A program made the translations under genes and the position numbers. A DNA stretch of 32,760 nucleotides from JBGPBY01 sp041481485 (GTDB taxonomy: Bacteria; Acidobacteriota; Terriglobia; 20CM-2-55-15), in contig JBGPBY010000009.1 of NCBI GenBank assembly GCA_041481485.1, forward strand, positions 1 to 32,760. Reading direction: 5' to 3'. Shown in pieces: positions 18,164 to 25,216 of this stretch. Each line of letters opens with the position of its first letter. Position 1 is the stretch's first letter. The notes below the pieces were generated by a model. That model was not told where the DNA came from. It did not search any database and saw nothing but the letters and a program-made list of their open reading frames with translations.

Positions 18164-18841
18164 TCAATCGTGCAATACGATATCGGTGAGCAACTCGGCT
18201 CTCACGGTCAGCTCACCGTTGTAATCGATGAGGCCCATTTTTCTGAACTTGTTCATGAAGTGAGTGATGCGTGAGCGGGTTGTACCAACCATTTCCGCCA
18301 GGGTTTCGTGACTGAGCAGTGGGATCTTCGCGTCCGGCATGAACGTGGGTTGACGCAATCGAGCGAGTTTCAGGAGCACACGAGCCAATCGCTTTTCGCT
18401 GTGATTGAAAAGTTGATCGCACAGGTCAGCTTCCAGGTCGATGTTGCGAACCAGCAGTAAGGCAATAAACTTTTCACTGAGTTGAGGCTGATTCGACAAT
18501 GCGCGAAGCATCGCCACCTTGTCGACACGGAATAAAGTCGACGGCTCAAGGGCTATAGCGCTGCTAACCCGAAGGGGCTGTCCGATCAGACTCCCTTCGC
18601 CTAAAAAGTCGCGCGGGCCGAGAATGACGAGCACTGCCTCCTTTCCTCCACCCGAAATCACGGAAATCTTCACCTTACCGTTCTCAATGAAGTAAATTGC
18701 GTCTGTGTCCTCTCCCTGGGAAAAAATTCTTTCCCCTTTAGCCACATTAAATACGCTCTTGCCTGAAGTAATCGCCTGAAGCAGCGTACCGACATACGGA
18801 TCGGCAAGCAGCACGCTGCGAGACGCAGCCTTCTTCGTCAT
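18164..18841 (-). CDS. Crp/Fnr family transcriptional regulator (paralog 1)
   Basis: A 225-residue regulator with a cyclic-nucleotide-binding-type beta-roll (about 15-120, including 'FSQGE', 'GKVKISV' and 'LGEGSLIGQ'), a dimerisation helix, and a C-terminal winged helix ('HETLAEMVGTTRSRITHF'). The recognition-helix residues Arg189, Ser190 and His194 occupy the positions of E. coli CRP Arg180, Glu181 and Arg185, so only the first is conserved. This predicts altered half-site specificity. It is about two-thirds identical to the regulator at 30111 and nearly identical around the helix. Start: ATG 18841. TTG 18847 is equally plausible because GGAGG lies eight bases before it. I see no TGTGCA-type site upstream of this gene, unlike its paralog. 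The ligand is unknown. Confidence 0.9.
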   Translation of the reverse strand: MTKKAASRSVLLADPYVGTLLQAITSGKSVFNVAKGERIFSQGEDTDAIYFIENGKVKISVISGGGKEAVLVILGPRDFLGEGSLIGQPLRVSSAIALEPSTLFRVDKVAMLRALSNQPQLSEKFIALLLVRNIDLEADLCDQLFNHSEKRLARVLLKLARLRQPTFMPDAKIPLLSHETLAEMVGTTRSRITHFMNKFRKMGLIDYNGELTVRAELLTDIVLHD

Positions 18842-19067
18842 GGACAAAATGGAAGCCTCCAAAAGAATCTCGTTCAGCCAGTGCTGATTATGCGCTCAAA
18901 GCCGATCCCGGACCATACGTATGTGCGCTCCCTGATACCAGAATGCGAAGGCAGGCCTAAACGCTACCGAATCTTCCATATATCCTCGATCGTGCTTTAA
19001 GGGGGCTTTTCAAAATCCGACTTTGAAGGTAGTTACGAGCAGGTCTTCGACTTCATCGAACGAGCAG

Positions 19068-19157
19068 TTACTGCTTGCCTTGCTGTTGAATCTGGGACGT
19101 ACCGCCTGGTGTGGCAGCGATCACAGAAAGCAAGAACGCCAGAACCACATTGAGCAT
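19068..19157 (-). CDS. Possible 29-residue exported peptide
   Basis: ATG 19157 opens a 29-codon frame with a hydrophobic first half (MLNVVLAFLLSVIAATP) and a Gln-rich tail ending in TAA at 19068. A GGGAGG ribosome-site-like sequence lies about 12 nt upstream, rather far. It looks like a signal peptide with a very short mature part. It could be chance. It is read away from the 99-nt element, which could then serve as a two-way promoter region. Confidence 0.25.
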   Translation of the reverse strand: MLNVVLAFLLSVIAATPGGTSQIQQQGKQ

Positions 19158-19210
19158 AATCAAAGTTGACCTCCCGGTCTTTTGGATATCTGAGGATTCG
19201 AATGACGGAA

Positions 19211-19309
19211 TGCAACGATCTCTCAGATTTCACCGCCGTGCTGTGCACAAAGACACAGCTTCTTTCCGAAAGCACGAGCACACTCTTGATCACACACGAA
19301 TCCGAAGAG
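19211..19309 (+). repeat. 99-nt duplicated intergenic element, copy 1
   Basis: Aligned without gaps to the reverse complement of 32149-32247, 78 of 99 positions are identical. The centre is a palindrome (GCTGTG...CACAGC) containing a Crp-type site. Copy 1 ends 50 nt before the SYLF start codon. Read in the one shared open frame, the differences fall at codon positions 1, 2 and 3 as 6, 10 and 5, which is not what protein-coding constraint gives. A shared regulatory region or small RNA is more likely. Confidence 0.65.
19242..19257. promoter_or_regulatory. Crp-type operator, one mismatch
   Basis: TGTGCACAAAGACACA fits TGTGCA-N4-TGCACA with one mismatch. It lies inside the 99-nt element, 102 nt upstream of the SYLF start codon. 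The equivalent site in the other copy is at 32201-32216. Confidence 0.5.
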
Positions 19310-19359
19310 ATTCGAGATTCCCCTCTCCAAACAAATCATCAACAGAAAAGAGGACAATC

Positions 19360-20097
19360 ATGGGATCAAGAAGATTCCTCACGTTCATATCGGCTGCGGT
19401 ACTTTCGATTAGCTGCTTCGCAGCAGCGGCACAGACGCAGACCGCCACTGCTAAAGCCGAACAATCCGACGAAGCTGAGCGCGCGTCGAACGCTGGAGCC
19501 GTTCTGGGCGAAATCATGTCTGCCCCGGATCAGGATGTCCCTGAGGCGCTGCTAAAACGGGCTCAGGGAATCGCTGTTATCCCACACGTCGTCAAAGGCG
19601 CATTTGGAATTGGCGGCCGTTACGGCAAGGGCCTCGTCGCGCAACGAAACGCGGATGGAAGCTGGGGAACGCCGCTGTTCATCGATATCGGCGGCGGAAG
19701 TTTCGGGCTTCAGCTTGGCGTTCAGGCCACGGACCTGGTCATGGTTTTTACAAACCGTGAGGGCATACTGCCGCTACTGAAGGGCAAGTTGAAAATCGGC
19801 GCAGACGCTTCCGCAACGGCGGGGCCTGTTGGGCGCAATGCCGAAGTTGGAACCGATATCCTGCTGAAATCCGCAATCTATTCGTATTCACGATCGAAGG
19901 GTCTGTTTGCGGGAGTCGCCCTGGATGGTGCGGTTCTTGGATTGGACGATGACGCCAACAAGCGTGTGTACGGCACCAAGGCGGTTACAGCGGGAGCGCC
20001 GTCGGCCAAGCTGAGCGCATCCGCGCTGGGTGTGGTGGGACCGTTCATCCGCGCATTGCAGAAGTACGTCTCTGCAACCGAGATCAGCCGCAAATAA
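19360..20097 (+). CDS. SYLF-domain lipid-binding protein, secreted
   Basis: A 245-residue protein with a signal peptide (MGSRRF, hydrophobic core, ending AAAAQT) and a SYLF (Ysc84/DUF500-like) domain over most of its length. Family hallmarks are visible: 'RAQGIAVIPHVVKGAFGIGG', 'GGGSFGLQLGVQATDLV', 'GADASATAGPVGR' and 'YSYSRSKGLFAGVALDG'. In eukaryotes the fold binds phosphoinositides. Bacterial secreted versions are thought to bind lipids in the envelope. ATG 19360 has AGAGGA six bases upstream. It heads a tight cluster with the 49-residue membrane protein (24-nt gap) and a class D sortase (19-nt gap), suggesting one envelope-related transcript. Confidence 0.88.
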   Translation: MGSRRFLTFISAAVLSISCFAAAAQTQTATAKAEQSDEAERASNAGAVLGEIMSAPDQDVPEALLKRAQGIAVIPHVVKGAFGIGGRYGKGLVAQRNADGSWGTPLFIDIGGGSFGLQLGVQATDLVMVFTNREGILPLLKGKLKIGADASATAGPVGRNAEVGTDILLKSAIYSYSRSKGLFAGVALDGAVLGLDDDANKRVYGTKAVTAGAPSAKLSASALGVVGPFIRALQKYVSATEISRK

Positions 20098-20121
20098 GAC
20101 CAGACAACAGGAGATACGACA

Positions 20122-20271
20122 ATGCTATGGACAATATTTTTCATCTTGATAGTGGCGTGGCTGCTGGGAGTGGTGAGTTCCTACACAATCGGTGGTTACA
20201 TTCACATTCTCCTTTTGCTCGCGTTGGTATCGGTGGCGATACAACTGATTAGCGGCCGCCGCCCGGCATAG
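20122..20271 (+). CDS. lmo0937-type small membrane protein (DUF5670-like)
   Basis: A 49-residue protein beginning MLWTIFFILIVAWLLGVVSS and ending with 'SGRRPA'. It has two hydrophobic helices separated by 'YTIGGYIHI', the pattern of the lmo0937 family of small membrane proteins, frequently linked to stress responses. AGGAG lies nine bases upstream of ATG 20122. The spacing to both neighbours is about 20 nt, so translation as part of the SYLF-sortase operon is likely. The molecular function of the family is not established. Confidence 0.85.
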   Translation: MLWTIFFILIVAWLLGVVSSYTIGGYIHILLLLALVSVAIQLISGRRPA

Positions 20272-20290
20272 GGTTTCTCTCAAAGCAACA

Positions 20291-20851
20291 ATGCGGCAGA
20301 CTGCTCGCTTGGCTCAACGGGTGCTTTTATGGATAGGATTGGCGACAATCGCATATGCGGGAGGGACAGTAGCCTATGCGGGAATCTTTCAGCGGTATCA
20401 GGTCTGGAAATTCGAGAGAAATAATGCGCAATATCCGGCATTGAAAATCGAGCTTCAGGATGGGGGCCCCGTCGGGAAGCTTGAGATTCCACGTATCGGT
20501 ATTTCGGTAATGGTTCTTCAGGGGACAGAGGATGACGCACTGGCTTTTGGCGCTGGACACGTGTCGGGAACACCGTTGCCAGGCACGGCAGGAAATTTTG
20601 CGATCGCAGCGCACCGCGATACGTTTTTTCGAAATCTGAAAGATATTCGACGCGGCGACAATATTCGATATTCGACAGTGCGTCAGTCCTACGAATACAT
20701 TGTGGACTCCATGGAAACAGTCGATCCGGATAACACGCAGATTCTTGAATCTCATGCCCGTCCGGAACTCACGCTGATTACTTGTTTTCCGTTTTACTTC
20801 ATTGGTTCAGCGCCAAAGCGATTCGTTGTTCACGCATTACTTGTGAAGTGA
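20291..20851 (+). CDS. Class D sortase
   Basis: A 186-residue transpeptidase with one N-terminal membrane span (about 10-32) and a sortase beta-barrel. The catalytic His108 ('AAHRDTFFR'), Cys165 in the 'TLITC' motif and Arg177 ('APKRF') are all present, so it should be active outside the inner membrane. Sortases cut a C-terminal sorting signal and join the protein to an amine. In Gram-negative bacteria, class D-like enzymes are often found without an obvious LPXTG-type partner, and no candidate substrate is visible in this window. ATG 20291 has no strong ribosome site and may depend on coupling to the gene 19 nt upstream. Confidence 0.9.
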   Translation: MRQTARLAQRVLLWIGLATIAYAGGTVAYAGIFQRYQVWKFERNNAQYPALKIELQDGGPVGKLEIPRIGISVMVLQGTEDDALAFGAGHVSGTPLPGTAGNFAIAAHRDTFFRNLKDIRRGDNIRYSTVRQSYEYIVDSMETVDPDNTQILESHARPELTLITCFPFYFIGSAPKRFVVHALLVK

Positions 20852-20871
20852 GCTGTCGGCGCGGCGATCGC

Positions 20872-20909
20872 CAGTCCCGCCACTGAACGAGTCTCAGTTG
20901 CGGGGACTG
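20872..20909. terminator. Hairpin between convergent sortase and groEL genes
   Basis: CAGTCCCGC (20872-20880) pairs with GCGGGGACTG (20900-20909) with one bulge. The inner ACTGA/TCAGT (20882-20886 and 20894-20898) extends the stem. It lies between two gene ends that face each other, as expected for a bidirectional terminator, although the flanking T-tract is weak. Confidence 0.55.
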
Positions 20910-20936
20910 ACGATTTCGGAAATCGGCCAGCGGCTT

Positions 20937-22556
20937 TTAGTACATGGATGGTCCGCCGCCAGGCATCGCCATCGCATTTTCCTTTTCGGCGATAGCCACG
21001 ACCAGAGCTTCGGTCGTCAGCATTAGTGACGCAATAGACGCCGCATTCTGAAGAGCCGACCGGGTGACTTTGGCTGGATCCAGGATGCCGGCAGAAATCA
21101 TGTCGGTGTATTCCTCGGTTTGGGCATTGAATCCATAGTTGGCCTTAGTGGATTCGCGCACCTTCGCGACCACAATGGAACCTTCATGGCCCGCGTTCGC
21201 CGCAATCAATCGGAGCGGTTCCTCGAGTGCGCGTTTCACGATGTTGACACCGATCTGTTCATCGCCTTCGAGTTTGAGTTTTTCGAGCACTGAAATGGCG
21301 CGGATAAAGGCGACTCCACCGCCAGGAACGATGCCCTCTTCCACCGCCGCGCGGGTTGCATGCATCGCATCCTCGACGCGCGCTTTCTTTTCCTTCATCT
21401 CGGTTTCCGTTGCCGCGCCGACATGGATCACTGCAACACCGCCCACAAGCTTCGCCAGTCGCTCCTGCAACTTCTCGCGATCGTAATCGGAAGTCGTCTC
21501 CTCCACCTGCGCCCGAAGCTGCTTGACGCGGCCCTCGATGGCGTTGCGCTTTCCGCCGCCTTCAATAATCGTGGTGTTGTCTTTGTCGATCACCACTTTC
21601 TTTGCGGTCCCGAGATCTGTAATTTGAACGTTCTCCAGTCGAATCCCGAGGTCCTCTGTAATCGCTTTTCCCCCGGTAAGGATGGCAATGTCATCCAGCA
21701 TGGCCTTCCGTCGATCGCCGAAACCCGGAGCTTTCACCGCCGCTGCATGCAATGTACCGCGAAGCTTATTCACCACAAGTGTCGCCAACGCCTCTCCTTC
21801 AATGTCTTCGGCAATGATCAGGAGTGATCTGGCCGATTTGGCGACCTGCTCAAGAATCGGCAAAAGATCATTCATTGTGCTGACCTTTTTTTCACATATC
21901 AGGACGACGCAATTCTCAAGCACCGTCTGCATCCGCTCTGGATCTGTTACAAAGTACGGCGACAGATATCCGCGATCGAATTGCATGCCTTCAACCACAT
22001 CCAGCGTGGTTTCGATGGTCTTTGCCTCTTCGACTGTAATGACTCCATCCTTGCCGACCTTTTTCATGGCTTCGGCAATGATGTTTCCAATCGTGGAATC
22101 ACTGTTCGCTGAAATGCTGGCGACCTGAGCGATCATCTCGCCGTTCACCGGCCTGGAAAGTCTCTTGATCTCTCCCACCGCGGCTTCGACGGCTCGTTCA
22201 ATACCACGCTTAACCGCCATCGGGTTCGCTCCGGCAGCAACCGTCTTTACGCCCTCGCGAAATATGGCCTGGGCAAGAACCGTTGCCGTCGTGGTTCCGT
22301 CGCCAGCCACATCGCTGGTTTTGGACGCAACCTCCTTCAACATCTGGGCGCCCATGTTTTCCATGGGATCCTTCAATTCGATCTCCTTCGCAACGGTCAC
22401 ACCGTCCTTGGTAATCAGAGGAGAACCAAACTTCTTGTCGATAACGACATTGCGTCCTTTGGGGCCCAATGTGATTTTAACCGCGTCCGCCAGGGCATTG
22501 ATGCCCCTCAATATTGCCTGCCTGGAATCTTCGCCGTGAACGATCTGTTTCGCCAT
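20937..22556 (-). CDS. groEL: Chaperonin GroEL
   Basis: A 539-residue 60-kDa chaperonin, the ATP-driven folding cage that works with GroES in the cytoplasm. Hallmarks are 'LGPKGRNVVID', 'GDGTTTATVLA' containing the catalytic Asp, 'AAVEEGIVPGGG' and 'NAGHEGSIV'. The C-terminus ends PGGGPSMY, without the long GGM repeat of many GroELs. The frame is open further upstream, but ATG 22556 gives the canonical MAK start, matches family length and has AAAGG about ten bases upstream. It lies 16 nt after groES, so the two form an operon. A single copy is seen here; Acidobacteriota often have more elsewhere. Confidence 0.97.
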   Translation of the reverse strand: MAKQIVHGEDSRQAILRGINALADAVKITLGPKGRNVVIDKKFGSPLITKDGVTVAKEIELKDPMENMGAQMLKEVASKTSDVAGDGTTTATVLAQAIFREGVKTVAAGANPMAVKRGIERAVEAAVGEIKRLSRPVNGEMIAQVASISANSDSTIGNIIAEAMKKVGKDGVITVEEAKTIETTLDVVEGMQFDRGYLSPYFVTDPERMQTVLENCVVLICEKKVSTMNDLLPILEQVAKSARSLLIIAEDIEGEALATLVVNKLRGTLHAAAVKAPGFGDRRKAMLDDIAILTGGKAITEDLGIRLENVQITDLGTAKKVVIDKDNTTIIEGGGKRNAIEGRVKQLRAQVEETTSDYDREKLQERLAKLVGGVAVIHVGAATETEMKEKKARVEDAMHATRAAVEEGIVPGGGVAFIRAISVLEKLKLEGDEQIGVNIVKRALEEPLRLIAANAGHEGSIVVAKVRESTKANYGFNAQTEEYTDMISAGILDPAKVTRSALQNAASIASLMLTTEALVVAIAEKENAMAMPGGGPSMY

Positions 22557-22572
22557 GTGTGGGGCTGCCTTT

Positions 22573-22893
22573 CTATTTCTTGCCGACGGATTTGCCGGTT
22601 TCGGCGAGAACGCCGATGATTTCGTCTTCGCGCAGAATGATGTAGTCCTGACCGTCAATTTTGATTTCAGTTCCGGAATATTTTCCGAACATGATCCGAT
22701 CGCCTGGTTTCACTTCGATGGGCAGAATGGTGCCGTTCTCGAGAATCTTGCCGCTTCCTGTGGCAAGCACTTCACCTTCCTGCGATTTTTCTTTAGCGCT
22801 GTCGGGGATAATGATTCCGCCTTTTACGGTTTCTCCCTCTTCAATCCGCTTGATCAACACTCGGTCGTGCAATGGACGAACGGTCATTGGCAT
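22573..22893 (-). CDS. groES: Co-chaperonin GroES
   Basis: A 106-residue 10-kDa lid of the GroEL cage. It has 'VRPLHDRVLIKR' at the N-terminus, a mobile loop with 'GGIIIPDSAKEKSQEGEV', and 'KPGDRIMFGKYSGTEIK'. ATG 22893 is chosen because AAAGGAG sits five bases upstream; a second ATG two codons later (22887) is also in frame. The long upstream extension of this frame crosses the promoter and is rejected. It is transcribed from the promoter at 22952-22980 with groEL. No CIRCE element is present, so HrcA is unlikely to be the regulator here. Confidence 0.97.
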   Translation of the reverse strand: MPMTVRPLHDRVLIKRIEEGETVKGGIIIPDSAKEKSQEGEVLATGSGKILENGTILPIEVKPGDRIMFGKYSGTEIKIDGQDYIILREDEIIGVLAETGKSVGKK

Positions 22894-22951
22894 GGTTCTC
22901 CTTTGGGATCTGTTTCGCCTGGGAGTGAGGTGAGCCGAGGCGTACTTAACT

Positions 22952-22980
22952 AATATAGGTAAAGTATATTTAAAATACAA
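22952..22980 (-). promoter_or_regulatory. Sigma-70-type promoter for groESL
   Basis: On the minus strand, TTGTAT (22980-22975) and TATATT (22957-22952) are separated by exactly 17 nt in an AT-rich patch. The expected start of transcription is about 50 nt before the groES ATG. The spacing and position are good, and both hexamers are near consensus. Confidence 0.65.
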
Positions 22981-22985
22981 GTTCA

Positions 22986-23002
22986 TTATGTATGATACAT
23001 AA
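22986..23002. promoter_or_regulatory. Perfect 17-nt palindrome between groES and XRE genes
   Basis: TTATGTAT-G-ATACATAA is a perfect palindrome immediately upstream of the groES -35 hexamer and 35 nt before the XRE-type start codon. A weaker palindrome (GTAT...ATAC) lies at 22964-22978 across the groES -35. They are good candidates for operator sites of the divergent helix-turn-helix regulator. Confidence 0.55.
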
Positions 23003-23037
23003 CTGATTCTAGTTAATTTCACGGGAAGGAGCCGAAC

Positions 23038-23919
23038 GTGGATGTGTCCCAGTTGATTCAGGAGAAGTTGGCGGAGCTTGGTCTGGAGCAGCGGCATCTG
23101 GCAGACGCGGCAAACGTGACCGAGTCCTATATTTCCCAGCTTCTGACCCGGAAAAAGACACCACCCGGCCCGGAACGTACCGATATTTACGACAAACTGG
23201 GAAGGTTTTTGAAGTTGCCGGCCGGCACACTGGAAACGCTGGCCGATCTCCAGCGGAAGCAGGAATTCTCGAAAAGGATTCAGAATCCGCCGCTACCCCT
23301 GTTTAAGGAGGTGCGGGAGTTGCTGCTTCACAAATGCAAACGTATCCGGCGGATTAAAATTCGCACAATTTTCGAAAAGGAACCTTTTGGCGAACTGGAA
23401 CGCCTGATCACCCAGAAACTGCTGGATGTCGTTAAAGGGCTGATCCGGGAGGAACTGAAACACGAAGACTGGCTCCGGACGGTTTCCCGTGAGAGCGGGC
23501 GAAGTTACAAACAGATGCGGGTTGCCGTTCTCGAATTTCTGGATGCCGACGTATTTAATGTCACGCCGGAGAGTTGTCACGCTTTTCTGGATCCACTGAT
23601 TGCGTCCTGGGACATCGATCTGGCTTCATTCAGCCTCGAAATCGCACTGAGCCGCAAAATCGCGGCGGCAGGGTCGAAGAAATTTGACTATGTCGAAACC
23701 GGGACCGCAGGCAGACCCGATGGGGAACCCGGGTTGGGTGAATTCTTGAAGAATCGTTCCTTAAGCGGAGATATGACCCAGGCGGAGATCGAGTTTCTTC
23801 GGCACCTGCACTTCAGGAACGGGGAGCGTCCGACGGCTCTCTTTTATTATCGCGAATTGCAGAATCTCAGGGACCCGCTGAATTTCCGTCCAATCCGGAA
23901 ACTCAATTGGAGCGAGTAG
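23038..23919 (+). CDS. XRE-type helix-turn-helix regulator, divergent from groES
   Basis: A 293-residue protein. The first 65 or so residues form an XRE/Cro-type helix-turn-helix ('LGLEQRHLADAANVTESYIS' followed by 'QLLTRKKTPPG'). The remaining 230 residues are mostly helical and charged, match no family I recognise, and could sense a ligand or stress. GTG 23038 is supported by GGAAGGAG seven bases upstream. The gene is divergent from groESL, and the short shared region contains a perfect palindrome, so autoregulation and control of groESL are plausible but inferred. It is followed by a 26-nt hairpin at 24009. Confidence 0.75.
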   Translation: MDVSQLIQEKLAELGLEQRHLADAANVTESYISQLLTRKKTPPGPERTDIYDKLGRFLKLPAGTLETLADLQRKQEFSKRIQNPPLPLFKEVRELLLHKCKRIRRIKIRTIFEKEPFGELERLITQKLLDVVKGLIREELKHEDWLRTVSRESGRSYKQMRVAVLEFLDADVFNVTPESCHAFLDPLIASWDIDLASFSLEIALSRKIAAAGSKKFDYVETGTAGRPDGEPGLGEFLKNRSLSGDMTQAEIEFLRHLHFRNGERPTALFYYRELQNLRDPLNFRPIRKLNWSE

Positions 23920-24008
23920 TGAACGCGGCTTTGATGGTCCAGACGGTGGTTGGTTTCTTAAATACCCCATTACTCCCGGATGCAATTGCAGACCCGGGGA
24001 TTCCAGGT

Positions 24009-24034
24009 GTCCGTAGCGATCCTTCGCTACGGAC
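24009..24034. terminator. Perfect 11-bp stem-loop after XRE gene
   Basis: GTCCGTAGCGA and TCGCTACGGAC form a perfect 11-bp stem with a TCCT loop, extendable by G-C pairs at 24006-24007 and 24036-24037. It lies 90 nt past the stop codon and lacks a T-tract, so it may be a terminator or a repeat-type palindrome. Confidence 0.5.
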
Positions 24035-24202
24035 GCCCCAGGTTCAGTTCTAGTCGCGCCGTTCGGGTTCCGTCTCCATGTCGTCGAGTCGGGCGTTGCA
24101 TCGTGCGGAACTGCTAGCCGCGTCTTCTCGGCGGAGTCATAAAGTGCATTCGCGTGTGATACAGAGACCGAGGCAGTCTAAGATTTGGAAATACTCGCGG
24201 TC

Positions 24203-24218
24203 TGTACAAAATTGCACA
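24203..24218. promoter_or_regulatory. Crp-type operator upstream of mla operon, one mismatch
   Basis: TGTACAAAATTGCACA fits TGTGCA-N4-TGCACA with one mismatch. It is the only such site in the mla leader and lies 188 nt upstream of the likely mlaE start. Confidence 0.45.
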
Positions 24219-24406
24219 CTTCAAGAAATCGCGACAGCTCTCCGTGCAAAAATAATTCTCCGGTTTAGTGCAATCCTGCGGGCTGAAGCTAGTGCCACGA
24301 ATGAAAGACGCGGACGAAGCTAAGGCAGCCGGAGCGAAATGAAGGTAGTGTAGCGATTTCCTCACGGTTGTACCTTTGTGACCAGATAAATACCTCGTCA
24401 GGCATC

Positions 24407-25216
24407 ATGCTGATGCCTGATATGAAAACTTCCGGCGAAACATCCCCGGGCCTGATAACGACGCTGTTTGCCGAAACAGGGTCGCTGATCCAGTTTGCCT
24501 TGCTGGCCCTCCGCGCAGTATTCCGCCGTCCGTTCGAAATCCGGGAAATCGTTCAGCAGACCTATATGGTGGGCTGGCGATCGCTGCCACTAATCATTAC
24601 ATCGGGATTGGCCATTGGAGTCGTGCTGTCCATGCACACGCGGGCCGTAATGGAACGCTTTGGAGCTGAGGCGCTCATTCCATCGGCGCTTGCGATTGCC
24701 TTGATCAGCGAAACCGGTCCGCTGATGACCGGCCTATTGGTCGCCGGCCGCGTTGGCGCGGGCATCGGAGCCGAGCTCGGCGGGATGAGAGTGAGCGAGC
24801 AGATCGATGCGCTGGAATCTCTGGCCGTGGATTCGGTTCATTACCTCGCGGTCACGCGGATCGCCGCCTGCATGATTGCACTGCCCATACTGACCACGGT
24901 CTTGAATTTTTCCGGATTGGCCGGTGGTTATTTCGCAGAGACGGCGATCTCCGGCATCTCAATGAAGCTTTATTTCCGGCATGCCTTCGAGACAGTGGGC
25001 TTTTTGGACTACATCCTCCCGACCGCGAAAACGGTCGTCTTTGGTCTCATCATCGGCACGGTTTCGTCATGGAGGGGATACACGGTGACCGGCGGATCGC
25101 AGGGGATCGGGCGTGCGTCGACAATGAGCGTTGTGCTCTCATCGATGCTTCTGATCTTCATCAATGTTCTTCTGGTGCGAATCATATTTCTGGCATTTCC
25201 GAACGGAGCGCTGTGA
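24407..25216 (+). CDS. mlaE: MlaE-family phospholipid ABC transporter permease
   Basis: A membrane permease of about 269 residues from ATG 24407. It has the MlaE/YrbE fold: an amphipathic N-terminal helix, then about five membrane spans, with 'SETGPLMTGLLVAGRVGAGIGAE' and 'EQIDALESLAVD' as family hallmarks (the coupling helix with the EQxxAL motif). With MlaF and MlaD it moves phospholipids between the inner and outer membranes to keep outer-membrane asymmetry. The start is uncertain: TTG 24368 and ATGs 24407, 24413 and 24422 are all in frame, and no strong ribosome site decides. Its TGA overlaps the mlaF ATG by one base, so translation is coupled. Confidence 0.92.
   Translation: MLMPDMKTSGETSPGLITTLFAETGSLIQFALLALRAVFRRPFEIREIVQQTYMVGWRSLPLIITSGLAIGVVLSMHTRAVMERFGAEALIPSALAIALISETGPLMTGLLVAGRVGAGIGAELGGMRVSEQIDALESLAVDSVHYLAVTRIAACMIALPILTTVLNFSGLAGGYFAETAISGISMKLYFRHAFETVGFLDYILPTAKTVVFGLIIGTVSSWRGYTVTGGSQGIGRASTMSVVLSSMLLIFINVLLVRIIFLAFPNGAL

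Larger units (their letters stand above)
18842..19359. other. Intergenic region with duplicated 99-nt element
   Basis: A 518-nt gap between the minus-strand crp-like gene and the SYLF gene. It holds a possible 29-residue minus-strand frame (19068-19157), the 99-nt element at 19211-19309, and the SYLF leader. The frame of the SYLF gene extends upstream to 19111, but the signal peptide and ribosome site place the real start at 19360. Confidence 0.5.
23920..24406. other. Intergenic region upstream of mla operon
   Basis: A 487-nt gap. It holds the hairpin at 24009-24034 and a Crp-type site at 24203-24218. The rest is likely the mla promoter and leader. I see no gene with a ribosome site in it. 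Confidence 0.5.

Noticed and set aside
19166..19555. Possible conserved peptide encoded by the 99-nt element (similar frame at 32122-32355, minus)
   Set aside because: The two frames give similar peptides only because the DNA is similar. Differences are not concentrated at third positions, there is no ribosome site, and the first frame runs on into the SYLF gene.
22894..23037. CIRCE/HrcA operator before groES
   Set aside because: No TTAGCACTC-N9-GAGTGCTAA or near version is present. The palindromes seen are different and AT-rich.
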